Below are positions 6,310 through 12,876 of a DNA stretch of 14,880 nucleotides, one piece after another; position 1 is the stretch's first letter; every line of letters begins with the position of its first letter. The stretch covers positions 1 to 14,880 of the forward strand of contig JAUSGV010000034.1 in NCBI GenBank assembly GCA_030648675.1, read 5' to 3'. The position numbers were made by a program, and so were the translations under genes. The stretch comes from Dehalococcoidales bacterium (GTDB taxonomy: Bacteria > Chloroflexota > Dehalococcoidia > Dehalococcoidales > UBA2162). Under the pieces are notes generated by a model that worked only from the letters and a program-made list of their open reading frames with translations, made no database searches and had not been told where the DNA came from.

Positions 6310-6382
6310 GGGCCGTTAGCTCAGCTGGTAGAGCAGCAGACTTTTAATCTGTTGGTCCCGGGTTCGAGTCCCGGACGGCTCA
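6310..6382 (+). tRNA. tRNA-Lys (anticodon UUU)
   Basis: This is a full 73-base cloverleaf. The acceptor arms GGGCCGT (6310-6316) and ACGGCTC (6375-6381) pair with one G-U. The D stem is GCTC/GAGC and the anticodon stem is GCAGA/TCTGT around loop CTTTTAA, with anticodon TTT at 6343-6345. The T arm is CCGGG-TTCGAGT-CCCGG and the discriminator base is A6382. CCA is not encoded. It has its own promoter upstream and a strong terminator downstream. Confidence 0.97.
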
Positions 6383-6518
6383 CTTAAACTAATTGATTCG
6401 CAAAAACAGCCAGTTATCGCTAACCACAGGATATAGAGACGCCAATCCATGACTACTATTCTACCACGTGGAAGAAGTGAATCTGCATGAATTATATATC
6501 TACCGTTTGAATACAAGC
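6383..6518. other. Spacer between tRNA-Lys and terminator
   Basis: I see no gene, no copy of the tRNA 3' end and no integrase. A CCACGTGG palindrome at about 6462-6469 is the only visible structure. An open frame on the minus strand reads back across the tRNA and is spurious. Confidence 0.4.
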
Positions 6519-6570
6519 TAAGAAAAGGAAAAACCACCCCGATGAATCGGGGTGGTTTTTCCTTTTCTTA
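6519..6570. terminator. Bidirectional rho-independent terminator
   Basis: The two arms, 6519-6543 and 6546-6570, are perfect 25-base complements around a GA centre. The core is CCACCCCGAT/ATCGGGGTGG flanked by GGAAAAA and TTTTTCC runs, so either strand gives a GC hairpin followed by U-rich sequence. It serves the tRNA on the + strand and the membrane protein on the minus strand, whose stop is 27 bases away. Confidence 0.9.
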
Positions 6571-6596
6571 TAAATCGCTTATGCGGTAAAGTATTG

Positions 6597-7619
6597 CTAC
6601 TTTTTCAACGGCTCTTCGGTGCGCTCTGACGGAGGTCGTGTCGAAGTTTGCCGTTTATCTACATACATTTCGCCTATCCTGCGGCCTTTCGAACCATTCG
6701 AAATCATCCATTGCTCCAGCATGCGGCCGGCAACCTGGCGGCCTCCCAAACCGAAGGCAATTGCAGCAGCGACCGCAATAGCTCCCATGGCCAGGCCCAC
6801 CATCAGCAAGATAATATCGTTGGCAAAACCCATGGAGCGTAAACCGACAGCGACGGCAAGAACCATTATCAACACCCTCACAAGTGTAACGGTAGTATTC
6901 GACCTGCCGGCTGACTTCATAGAATTCGCAACCAGATTAGCGACAAACATCCCAACGCCAATGATAACCAGGCCAAAAATAACCAACGCCAAAAAACTCG
7001 TCAGGTTAGTAACCAACTGGTTCACCTCAGGGAAACCAAGTAAATCGGCTGCCATTATCACGCCAAAAAGCATGATGAATACTAAAACAACATAGCCAAC
7101 CAGATTTGCCGGAGAACCGGTTCCTTCCATAGGTTGTTTCGCCAGACCTAAATTGACGGGCACTTCGTTGAAACGAGCTTGGGTCAGCACCCTGGTAACC
7201 AGACTGGCAGTAAACCGTCCCACGAAATACAAAATGGTCAAAACCGCGACGGCAGCTATGATGTTCGGTATAGCGGCAAATATTTCTTGGAAAAGTACGT
7301 TAATTGAACTGAGGACGCCCTGTAAACCAAGAACTTGCAGTATTGCCAGTGTAAAGAAAATCCAGACAATCCAATATACTGCAGTGCCTGTACCCTCAGC
7401 TACCGGCCACTGACTCTTGTCCGTAACCTCTCCGCCCCTACCCAGCCTCTTATCAATTCCGCTAGCGCGTACGAGCCTCCGGGCAACGTTCCTTAACACT
7501 TTCGCTGCAATCCAGCCAACGAGGAGCAGTACCAGTGCTCCTAATATCAAGGGTAAGTACAGCATGATCGAGGAAAAAAAATTGCGCAATGGTTCAAGAA
7601 ATACGCCGTTCCAATCCAT
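6597..7619 (-). CDS. Membrane protein with MscS-type conserved TM helices
   Basis: This 340-aa inner-membrane protein belongs to the group often annotated as mechanosensitive ion channel or 'conserved TM helix' proteins. There is one helix near 16-40 (LPLILGALVLLLVGWIAAKV), then helices near 80-100, 108-135, 175-195, 208-232, 247-263 and 268-290. The helix-plus-tail pattern AIPNIIAAVAVLTILYFVGR, VIIGVGMFVANLVANSMK and AIAFGLGGRQVAGRMLEQW resembles the pore-helix repeat of MscS-like proteins. The beta/alphabeta cytoplasmic domain of true MscS is absent; the protein ends in a short charged tail. The start is strongly supported by AAAGGAGGT at 7625-7633. It is convergent with tRNA-Lys through a shared terminator. 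A role in osmotic or small-ion flux is inference. Confidence 0.85.
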   Translation of the reverse strand: MDWNGVFLEPLRNFFSSIMLYLPLILGALVLLLVGWIAAKVLRNVARRLVRASGIDKRLGRGGEVTDKSQWPVAEGTGTAVYWIVWIFFTLAILQVLGLQGVLSSINVLFQEIFAAIPNIIAAVAVLTILYFVGRFTASLVTRVLTQARFNEVPVNLGLAKQPMEGTGSPANLVGYVVLVFIMLFGVIMAADLLGFPEVNQLVTNLTSFLALVIFGLVIIGVGMFVANLVANSMKSAGRSNTTVTLVRVLIMVLAVAVGLRSMGFANDIILLMVGLAMGAIAVAAAIAFGLGGRQVAGRMLEQWMISNGSKGRRIGEMYVDKRQTSTRPPSERTEEPLKK

Positions 7620-7910
7620 AATAAACCTCCTTTCGAATCTCCACTAACATTTTTTTTGCTTGCAATCGAATTTAATCGGATTTTTCTGAACGCCAGTTCG
7701 GGTGCTTCCGAGTTACAAAAAACTGAAGAGCAAAGTTAGTCCCGAATACCTACTTCTAAACTCTTCATCTCAATTGTAGCCCGCGTCTTATTGAATAGTC
7801 ATTAAATAACAGCATTAAACATTACGAATTTGTAACATTTCATTACTTGCGAGAGTCGACGAGGTTGCTACATCGCAGCAGGGAGACTTGCGGGCCAATA
7901 ACATTAGAAA
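7620..7910. other. A/T-rich upstream region of the membrane protein gene
   Basis: This stretch contains the ribosome site of the minus-strand membrane protein at its left edge and, beyond it, A/T-rich sequence without recognisable repeats or a gene. Minus-strand promoters probably lie here, but I could not find a convincing -35/-10 pair. Confidence 0.4.
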
Positions 7911-8524
7911 ATGCTTCGGATTTCGGTACCGATTACCGGGTACGAAAACTGGTTATCAGCGCAAAAAGATCTAGAGGAATTGGGAAACAGGTTTAAAGTA
8001 CTGCAAACCCAGATCGCCCCTTTAAGAATGCAGATTAAACGACCTGAACGCACAATACCAGGCGTTTAAAGAACAATACGACCTTATCACCGGAGGACGA
8101 ACGGCGCTGCCGCCGAATCTATACAACCAGGCGTTAACGGTATTAACCAAAGTAAAGTACCCCACAGCAAGCTGTGGGGCATTACGGGAAAAGGAGCCAC
8201 CCCCATCCCAGGGTACGGACGGGGCCGCTTTCCTCCCGCCAGCAAGCTGACGGGTATCCAGCGGAGATTTTTATGAATTCCATTAACGACCAGCGAAACA
8301 CGTTAATCGACACGATGAACGGCATGGTCGGACAACTCAACAGCCAGCTGGAAAAATATAATGTCTTTGTGTTGGGAAAAACGGATGCGAATCGTCGACT
8401 ATTAGAGTTTTATAACATCCTGTCATATCGAAAAGAACAACCGCCGCAATTAATACATAAAATAATGCGTCCGGTCTTAATCGTACTTGTGCCAACAAAT
8501 TCATTAGATTTCGCCCTGTTCTAG
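7911..8524 (+). pseudogene. Decayed coiled-coil protein, broken by frameshift and repeat insertion
   Basis: Three open pieces look like one former gene. Piece 1 (ATG 7911) reads YENWLSAQKDLEELGNRFKV then LQTQIAPLRMQI, a heptad-like coil, and stops at 8067. Skipping one A at 8037 continues as NDLNAQYQAFKEQYDLI, then ALPPNLYNQALTVLTKVKYP up to 8160. There a 97-base palindromic element begins (8158-8254). After it the text resumes as YPAEIFMNSINDQRNTLID, then MVGQLNSQLEKYNVF, and ends at 8524. The last piece has its own ATG (8273) with GGAG six bases upstream, so an 83-aa peptide could still be made. I do not recognise the parent family; alternation of charged and aliphatic residues suggests a coiled coil, as in phage or surface structural proteins. 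Confidence 0.5.
8158..8257. repeat. Palindromic element inserted in the coiled-coil gene
   Basis: The element opens with CCCCACAGC-AA-GCTGTGGGG (8160-8179) and closes with CCCGCCAGC-AA-GCTGACGGG (8235-8254, one mismatch), so both ends carry a CAGCAAGCTG-centred hairpin. It is bordered by TAC (8158-8160) and TAT (8255-8257). Excising 97 bases would restore a continuous KVKYPAEIF reading. The structure is like a paired REP/BIME or small MITE. Confidence 0.55.
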
Positions 8525-8525
8525 A

Positions 8526-8571
8526 TACCCCCGTAACCAATGAACGCATTGAGGTTACGGGGGTAAATTTT
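8526..8571 (+). terminator. Hairpin terminator after the coiled-coil relic
   Basis: TACCCCCGTAACC (8526-8538) and GGTTACGGGGGTA (8553-8565) form a perfect 13-bp stem, with an inner AATG/CATT pairing, followed by AATTTTAC. It begins just after the stop at 8524. The U tract is short, so it may act weakly or in both directions. Confidence 0.6.
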
Positions 8572-8922
8572 ACTATCTTTTAAAGCGGAGGGACAAATTT
8601 ATTTAGTTAAGGAGACGTCAACTGGTCTTCCTCTCGTCTTTTATTCCACGCTTGACCCGGAATCTGCCCCGATTTATCGGGAGCACCCCGCATGAGTTTA
8701 ACGAATCGGGGCAATTCAATACCTCGTTGTCATTCCGGTTCCGCGTTGTCATCCTGAGTGTCGCGAAGGATCTGGGAGGGGTTGCTTTGAACTTTGGAAT
8801 TTCGAATTTCGTGCTTCGCGTTTCGGATTTATTACTGTTTGTTTATTGCGATTTTACTTTTAACTTTTGATCTTTAACTTTTGTTAATTTGCAACGGATG
8901 CTCCGTGCAGGCTAAAATATTA
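8572..8922. repeat. Repeat-filled spacer
   Basis: I see no gene here. There is a family B unit at 8641-8660 (ATTCCACGCTTGACCCGGAAT). It is joined to a block at 8660-8714 (AATCTGCCCCGATTTATCGG to ACGAATCGGGG) that recurs at 12701-12753. At 8785-8835 lies an A/T-rich unit (GGAATTTCGAATTTCGTGCT type). At 8851-8885 lies a pyrimidine-rich run of CTTTT units resembling 11294-11331. Confidence 0.65.
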
Positions 8923-9594
8923 ATGTATCCCGAAGAAATACCTGACCGGGAGGGACCATTGGGTTTTCCGCATTACGACAATTTCCCCAAACCGATCAAA
9001 GACGTCACCAAAACGGTAACGAACATCGCCGCGGCTGCTGCCGTGCTTGTTGCGGCCTTCTTCCCGGCAGCGTGCAACCCGGTACCCCCCATGGCCCGGG
9101 CCGACTCCTCCGGAATCCTGGACTTGGTCCTCCAGAATAAGAGCATTAACGTTTCTGTGAGCGGCATGATGACGTTCAACGACCATGGGCAGAATATTAC
9201 GTCCTTCAAGGAATTCGGAGTGCAGAACGTGCCCATTACCTGGATGGATACCACGTTCATGGGCAATACCACCAGCTACCCCACGCCGCATAAGCAAATT
9301 ATCGATCACGTCCATGGGATTGCCACCGCCAACGGCAAGTTTCTGGAACACGTATCTTTTTGGCGGGAAATAAAAGAAGACGGCAAGCCGGATATTGTTT
9401 TTGATATAACCGTGTACGCCATACCGATGGACGGAAGCGGAAATTCGACATTGACGACAGCCTTCACACAAACCGGGGACATCAAAAAATACGTGCTGGG
9501 CATCAACTACATACAAGACGGGGTGCAGTATTGCGGCATAGACTGGGGTAACACGGAGCAGCCGCCGGTATTGAACATACAATTTGCCAGGTAG
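8923..9594 (+). CDS. Membrane-anchored or secreted protein of unknown function
   Basis: I do not recognise this 223-aa protein. After a polar, proline-rich head of about 33 residues (MYPEEIPDREGPLGFPHYDN) comes a hydrophobic segment (NIAAAAAVLVAAFFPAAC) ending in Cys51. This could be a membrane anchor or an unusual lipoprotein-type signal, although the long head is atypical for one. The remaining 170 residues are extracytoplasmic in character: many Asn/Thr/Ser, beta-type alternation (INVSVSGMMTFNDHG, DIVFDITVYAIP), a His-rich patch (HKQIIDHVHG) and a C-terminal YCGIDWGN. The frame opens at a TTG (8881) but ATG 8923 looks more natural; neither has a clear ribosome site. It stands alone between repeat blocks with no operon partner. 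Confidence 0.65.
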   Translation: MYPEEIPDREGPLGFPHYDNFPKPIKDVTKTVTNIAAAAAVLVAAFFPAACNPVPPMARADSSGILDLVLQNKSINVSVSGMMTFNDHGQNITSFKEFGVQNVPITWMDTTFMGNTTSYPTPHKQIIDHVHGIATANGKFLEHVSFWREIKEDGKPDIVFDITVYAIPMDGSGNSTLTTAFTQTGDIKKYVLGINYIQDGVQYCGIDWGNTEQPPVLNIQFAR

Positions 9595-9868
9595 CTGTCT
9601 GCCATTAGCCATCAGCCATCAGCCGTCAGGTTTCAGCTTTAAGCGTGGATGTTCCCCCCCCATCCAAAACCATTCCTCGTCAAAAAATATCTCTCCCCTT
9701 GCGGGAGAGACAAAGAGAGGGGACACAGACTTCCAATCTGTCATTGCGAACCATCCCGACGTAGTCGGGAGGCGTGGCAATCTCGGTAATCCGTTTTTGC
9801 AATTTGGTAATTCGTGCTTAGGATTTGTTTCGGATTTCGTACTTAGTATTTCGAATTTAAATTTCTCC
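9595..9868. repeat. Repeat-filled spacer
   Basis: It holds a tandem of four 7-base units, GCCATTA GCCATCA GCCATCA GCCGTCA (9601-9628). A family C unit follows at 9690-9722 (TCTCTCCCCTTGCGGGAGAG then ACAAAGAGAGGGG), also present at 11205-11240. A family A copy is at 9741-9785 (CATCCCGACGTAGTCGGGAG centre), and an A/T-rich unit of TTCGTGCTTAGGATTTG type at 9790-9860. No gene is visible. Confidence 0.7.
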
Positions 9869-9869
9869 T

Positions 9870-9899
9870 TTCACAATATTTTTTAAATTTCTTTATAAT
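9870..9899 (+). promoter_or_regulatory. Promoter of the zinc-ribbon/winged-helix gene
   Basis: TTCACA (9870-9875), an 18-base spacer, then a perfect TATAAT (9894-9899), about 35 bases before the ATG, with GGAGGT at 9924-9929 as ribosome site. Confidence 0.65.
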
Positions 9900-9934
9900 T
9901 ATCTTCAGGAACTGATAAAACCTGGAGGTAGTCT

Positions 9935-10303
9935 ATGAAGTGCAGCCGCTGCGGCCGCGAGTTGACCGAGGACAAGGCTTACAATTATCAGGGAAAAGTG
10001 ATGTGCGAGGACTGCCTCATGGACGTCGGGCTCAACCCCCACAACTGCGACCCGTGGGCGACGTATGTGGATACCGCCGCGCGGAAGCGCCACGGCGTGA
10101 CCGGTGCCGCGGGTCTCACGGAACCTGAAAAGAGGGTGTATGACTTTATCAAAAGCAAAGGCCGGGCGACGCGGCAGGAAGTCATGGAAGGCCTCGCTTT
10201 CACCGAGCAGGAACTTCGCGACCGGCTGATTGGCTTGCTGCACAACGAACTGGTTAAAGAAGCCAGCGAAGGTGGGAAGCAGTTTCTGGTGATCATCGGG
10301 TAA
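9935..10303 (+). CDS. Zinc-ribbon and winged-helix-like protein
   Basis: This is a 122-aa cytoplasmic protein with two parts. Residues 1-30 form a LIM-like zinc finger (MKCSRCGREL, then GKVMCEDCLMD; Cys3, Cys6, Cys24, Cys27), and an extra Cys38 follows in NPHNCDPW. Residues 60-122 look like a winged helix: LTEPEKRVYDFIKSKGRATR, QEVMEGLAFTEQELRDRLI, then a strand pair ending GGKQFLVIIG. That arrangement suggests a DNA-binding regulator or a sensor with a metal finger; the exact family is not known to me and no target is visible. The start is firmly set by GGAGGT five bases upstream and a near-consensus promoter. It is a single-gene unit flanked by palindromic repeats on both sides. Confidence 0.85.
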   Translation: MKCSRCGRELTEDKAYNYQGKVMCEDCLMDVGLNPHNCDPWATYVDTAARKRHGVTGAAGLTEPEKRVYDFIKSKGRATRQEVMEGLAFTEQELRDRLIGLLHNELVKEASEGGKQFLVIIG

Positions 10304-10680
10304 TTGCAGGAGTCATTCTGGAGTCCTTCACGTGAAGGACGAAGAATCCCAGGGTGGGGCGGCGTTCCATTCCGGGCTTGACCCGGAATCCAGAAGGGAT
10401 TGAACGCTGGATTCCCGCTTTCGCGGGAATGGTACAATTCGTTCTCCCTCTTTTTAACAGAGGGACCAAGGGAAATTTAAAATTCTGCATTTGCCATTCC
10501 GGACTCGATCCGGAATCCAGACGTCCCCCATCTGGCATGCTGGAGTCCCGATTTCATCGGGCGAAGCATCTCAGGGCAGGGAGGCAATACCATTCCGTGC
10601 CTGACACGGAATCCAGTCGCCCCTAATTTGCTAGTCACCGCATATAATCGGCATTCGTGCCCCGTATCTTATCGGAGGAC
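10304..10680. repeat. Cluster of palindromic repeats
   Basis: There is no gene. Units in order: 10314-10348 (outer arms TCATTCTGGAG/GAAGAATC around the perfect palindrome GTCCTTCACGTGAAGGAC, 10323-10340); family B 10369-10392 (CATTCCGGGCTTGACCCGGA); an inverted unit 10406-10434 (GGATTCCCGCTTTCGCGGGA); a CCCTC...GAGGG hairpin near 10446-10463; family B 10495-10520 (CATTCCGGACTCGATCCGGA); and family B 10591-10616 (CATTCCGTGCCTGACACGGA). This is the densest repeat array in the window. Confidence 0.75.
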
Positions 10681-10706
10681 CGGAATCCAATGGTTCCTCT
10701 TTCGTT

Positions 10707-10733
10707 TATAATAAGGAAAAACTTGTTTTTCCT
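10707..10733 (+). promoter_or_regulatory. -10 box and leader hairpin of the DUF202 gene
   Basis: TATAAT (10707-10712) is followed at once by AGGAAAAAC-TT-GTTTTTCCT (10714-10733), a perfect 9-bp hairpin at or near the transcript start. The -35 position (about 10684) holds no good match. The hairpin could influence leader stability; this is inference. Confidence 0.4.
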
Positions 10734-10757
10734 GAATTTTCACATCGAGGTAAAAAG

Positions 10758-11072
10758 ATGGAACAGTATCCTTATAGCCGCTTTAAAAAAGAAGACATGA
10801 CGCTGAGAGACTACCTGGCTGCGGACAGGACGGTGCTGTCCAACGAGCGTACGCTGCTGTCCTACGTCCGCACAGCGATGGCTCTTGCCGGCGGAGGAGT
10901 CGCCCTGATTCACTTTTCCATTGCAACGTTTCCTAAAGCGGTGGGATGGGTATTGATACCGGTGGCCCTGGCAATTCTAGCCGTGGGGATACGACGGTTC
11001 GTTAATACAAAACGGCGGCTCGACAGATGTACAATGTGTACCAGGAATGATCCTTTTGAAATGTCCTCCTGA
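10758..11072 (+). CDS. DUF202 (YidH) family membrane protein
   Basis: This is a small inner-membrane protein (104 aa) of the YidH/DUF202 family, whose function is not established. The hallmark segment is DYLAADRTVLSNERTLLSYV, then RTAMAL (residues 18-43): an amphipathic N-terminal part leading into the first helix (about 38-57), then a second helix (about 61-78, AVGWVLIPVALAILAVGI), then a basic stretch (RRFVNTKRRLDR) marking the cytoplasmic side. An additional CTMC (Cys91, Cys94) near the end is not typical of the family core. GAGGT at 10747-10751, six bases upstream of the ATG, supports the start. It appears monocistronic, with a TATAAT about 45 bases upstream. Confidence 0.9.
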   Translation: MEQYPYSRFKKEDMTLRDYLAADRTVLSNERTLLSYVRTAMALAGGGVALIHFSIATFPKAVGWVLIPVALAILAVGIRRFVNTKRRLDRCTMCTRNDPFEMSS

Positions 11073-11331
11073 ACGTGTGAGCCTTCAGTTTTGAGGTATC
11101 GAAAGTGGAATATCCATTATCTTTAACTGTCGTTGCGAGCCCTCCCGACGGAGTCGGGAGGCGTGGTAATCTCGGTAAATTGTCGACCGCATGATTCCCT
11201 CTCCGTCTCTCTCCCCTTGCGGGAGAGACAAAGTGAGGGGTATTATCATTATTATGTTTTATCGTTCGCCAGAAGAATATTAAAGTCGGCCTTCACTTTT
11301 TGCTTTTTTATCTTTGATCTTTTATTTTTGT
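11073..11331. repeat. Repeat spacer upstream of the C-S lyase gene
   Basis: It holds a family A copy at 11130-11175 (CCTCCCGACGGAGTCGGGAG centre), a family C unit at 11205-11240 (CTCTCCCCTTGCGGGAGAG), and a pyrimidine-rich run at 11294-11331 directly before the ATG. No gene is seen and there is no evident promoter. Confidence 0.65.
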
Positions 11332-12546
11332 ATGAAATACAACTTCGACCAAATCATCGACCGTCACAACACCGGCGGCGCCAAATGGGACGCCGTCGAA
11401 GCCGTGTTCGGCACCAAAGACGTCCTTCCCATGTGGGTGGCCGACATGGACTTCGCCGTGGCCAAACCCATAACAGAAGCCCTGCGGAAAAGGACGGAGC
11501 ACGAGGTCTACGGCTACACCCAGCCGCTGCCTTCGGTAACGGAGGCGGTTGTCGACCGCATGCAGCGGAAATATAACTGGAAGATCGAACCGGAGTGGAT
11601 AGTCTACACGCCGGGCGTCGTCCCGGCCCTTTTCGCCGCCGTCCGGGCTTTCACGAAACCCGGCGACGGGGTCGTTTTGCAGGGTCCGGTCTACATGCCG
11701 TTCTGGTCGGCGATCACCTCAAACGGCTGCTGCGTCGCCGACAACGAATTAAAGCTCAAAAAAGGTCGTTACGAGATAGATTTCAAAGACCTGGAGAGCA
11801 AGTTTTGCGGTGACAAGCCGCCGAAGATGATGATACTGTGCCACCCGCATAATCCGGTGGGACGGGTCTGGACGGAAAAAGAGCTGCGCCGCATGGGCGA
11901 GATAGTGATGAAGAACGATGCCCTCATGGTGTCCGACGAGATACACTGCGAATTGCTTTTCAAGGGCTATAAGCATATTCCGTTCGCGTCTATTTCCAAA
12001 GAATTCGCTCAAAACAGTATCGTTTGCATGGCTCCCAGCAAGACCTTTAACCTGGCCGGGCTTAGCGCCTCAACGATCATTATCCCCAACAAGAAGACAC
12101 GCGACTGCTTCTGCACCGCCAGAATGGGGTTCACGACCGGCACGAACGCATTCGGGCTGGTCGGGCTGGAAGCCGCCTACCGCTACGGCGACGAATGGCT
12201 GGAACAGCTTATCGATTATGTGCAGGGCAACCTCGAATTTCTGATGAAATATTTCGAAGAGAAAATCCCGGAAGTGAAGGTGATCAAGCCGGAAGGTACG
12301 TACCTCGTCTGGCTCGACTGCCGCAAGCTGGCTCGCCTGCCAAAATCCCCAGGGGACGGCGTGCAGGGCATGAGTACGAAGAAACTCAGGGATTTCTTTA
12401 TAAAAAAGGCCAAAGTCGGTCTGGAGGACGGCACAATCTTCGGCCCCGAAGGCTCCGGCTTTCAGCGGATGAACATCGCCTGTCCCAGGGCAACATTAAA
12501 AGAAGCGTTGGGGAGGATAGAAAGGGCGGTTAGGGCGAGGGACTAG
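11332..12546 (+). CDS. MalY/PatB family PLP-dependent C-S lyase (aminotransferase fold)
   Basis: This is a cytoplasmic PLP enzyme of the MalY/PatB branch of fold-type I, typically a cystathionine beta-lyase (cystathionine to homocysteine, pyruvate and ammonia) or cysteine desulfhydrase. The 404-aa product begins NFDQIIDRHNTGGAKWDAV, the usual MalY/PatB opening, with LPMWVADMDF, YGYTQP (about 60-65), HPHNPVGRVW (Asn174), VSDEIHCEL (Asp202), the Schiff-base lysine Lys237 in APSKTFNLAGL, and the carboxylate-binding FQRMNIACPR near the end (Arg379 or Arg385). The frame is open six codons further upstream, but family similarity begins at the ATG at 11332. No ribosome site is present; a pyrimidine-rich tract precedes the start. 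It stands alone. Sulfur amino-acid metabolism is the likely role; lyase versus aminotransferase activity cannot be decided from sequence. Confidence 0.93.
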   Translation: MKYNFDQIIDRHNTGGAKWDAVEAVFGTKDVLPMWVADMDFAVAKPITEALRKRTEHEVYGYTQPLPSVTEAVVDRMQRKYNWKIEPEWIVYTPGVVPALFAAVRAFTKPGDGVVLQGPVYMPFWSAITSNGCCVADNELKLKKGRYEIDFKDLESKFCGDKPPKMMILCHPHNPVGRVWTEKELRRMGEIVMKNDALMVSDEIHCELLFKGYKHIPFASISKEFAQNSIVCMAPSKTFNLAGLSASTIIIPNKKTRDCFCTARMGFTTGTNAFGLVGLEAAYRYGDEWLEQLIDYVQGNLEFLMKYFEEKIPEVKVIKPEGTYLVWLDCRKLARLPKSPGDGVQGMSTKKLRDFFIKKAKVGLEDGTIFGPEGSGFQRMNIACPRATLKEALGRIERAVRARD

Positions 12547-12876
12547 GGATCAGGGACTGGGTACTAGATACCGGGGTGACACCGTCTTGTCATTCCCTGC
12601 GAAAGCGGGGAATCCGTAGCCCCAAACCATTCCGGACTCGCCTGTCCCGCTCTACCCCACATGACAGGATTGGGATCGGGGCACTTTAGTCGGGAATCCG
12701 GAATCTGCCCCAATTTATCGGGGGCATCCCGCATGACTGTAAGGAATCGGGACTAAAAACCAATATTTTTACCATTAGGATTCGACGTGAGGCTATTCAG
12801 TTGTTAAGTTGCGATTCGATTTTTGCCATTCAGGCTCAAAAATAATTTTTAGGGAAACGATTGAGACTAAACCGAA
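12547..12876. repeat. Repeat spacer at the edge of the decayed region
   Basis: It contains an inverted unit at 12588-12614 (TCATTCCCTGCGAAAGCGGG then GAAT), a partial family B unit near 12628-12640, and the block 12701-12753 (GAATCTGCCCCAATTTATCG to GGAATCGGGAC) shared with 8660-8714. From about 12770 the sequence becomes A/T-rich without recognisable repeats. No gene is seen. Confidence 0.6.

Noticed and set aside
6383..6518. An integrated element at the tRNA-Lys 3' end
   Set aside because: No copy of the tRNA 3' end and no integrase lie downstream; a terminator and a chromosomal-type gene follow directly.
6316..6537. A minus-strand frame with a TRTRDQQIK-like end
   Set aside because: It reads backwards through tRNA-Lys and the terminator, a well-known false ORF over tRNA genes.
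8920..9612. A 230-codon minus-strand open frame
   Set aside because: It mirrors the exported-protein gene on the + strand, which has a hydrophobic anchor and domain-like composition; the minus frame has neither a ribosome site nor motifs.
10304..10680. A CRISPR array, suggested by clustered repeats
   Set aside because: Units are palindromic, of several families, unevenly spaced and without unique spacers of constant length; no cas genes are present.
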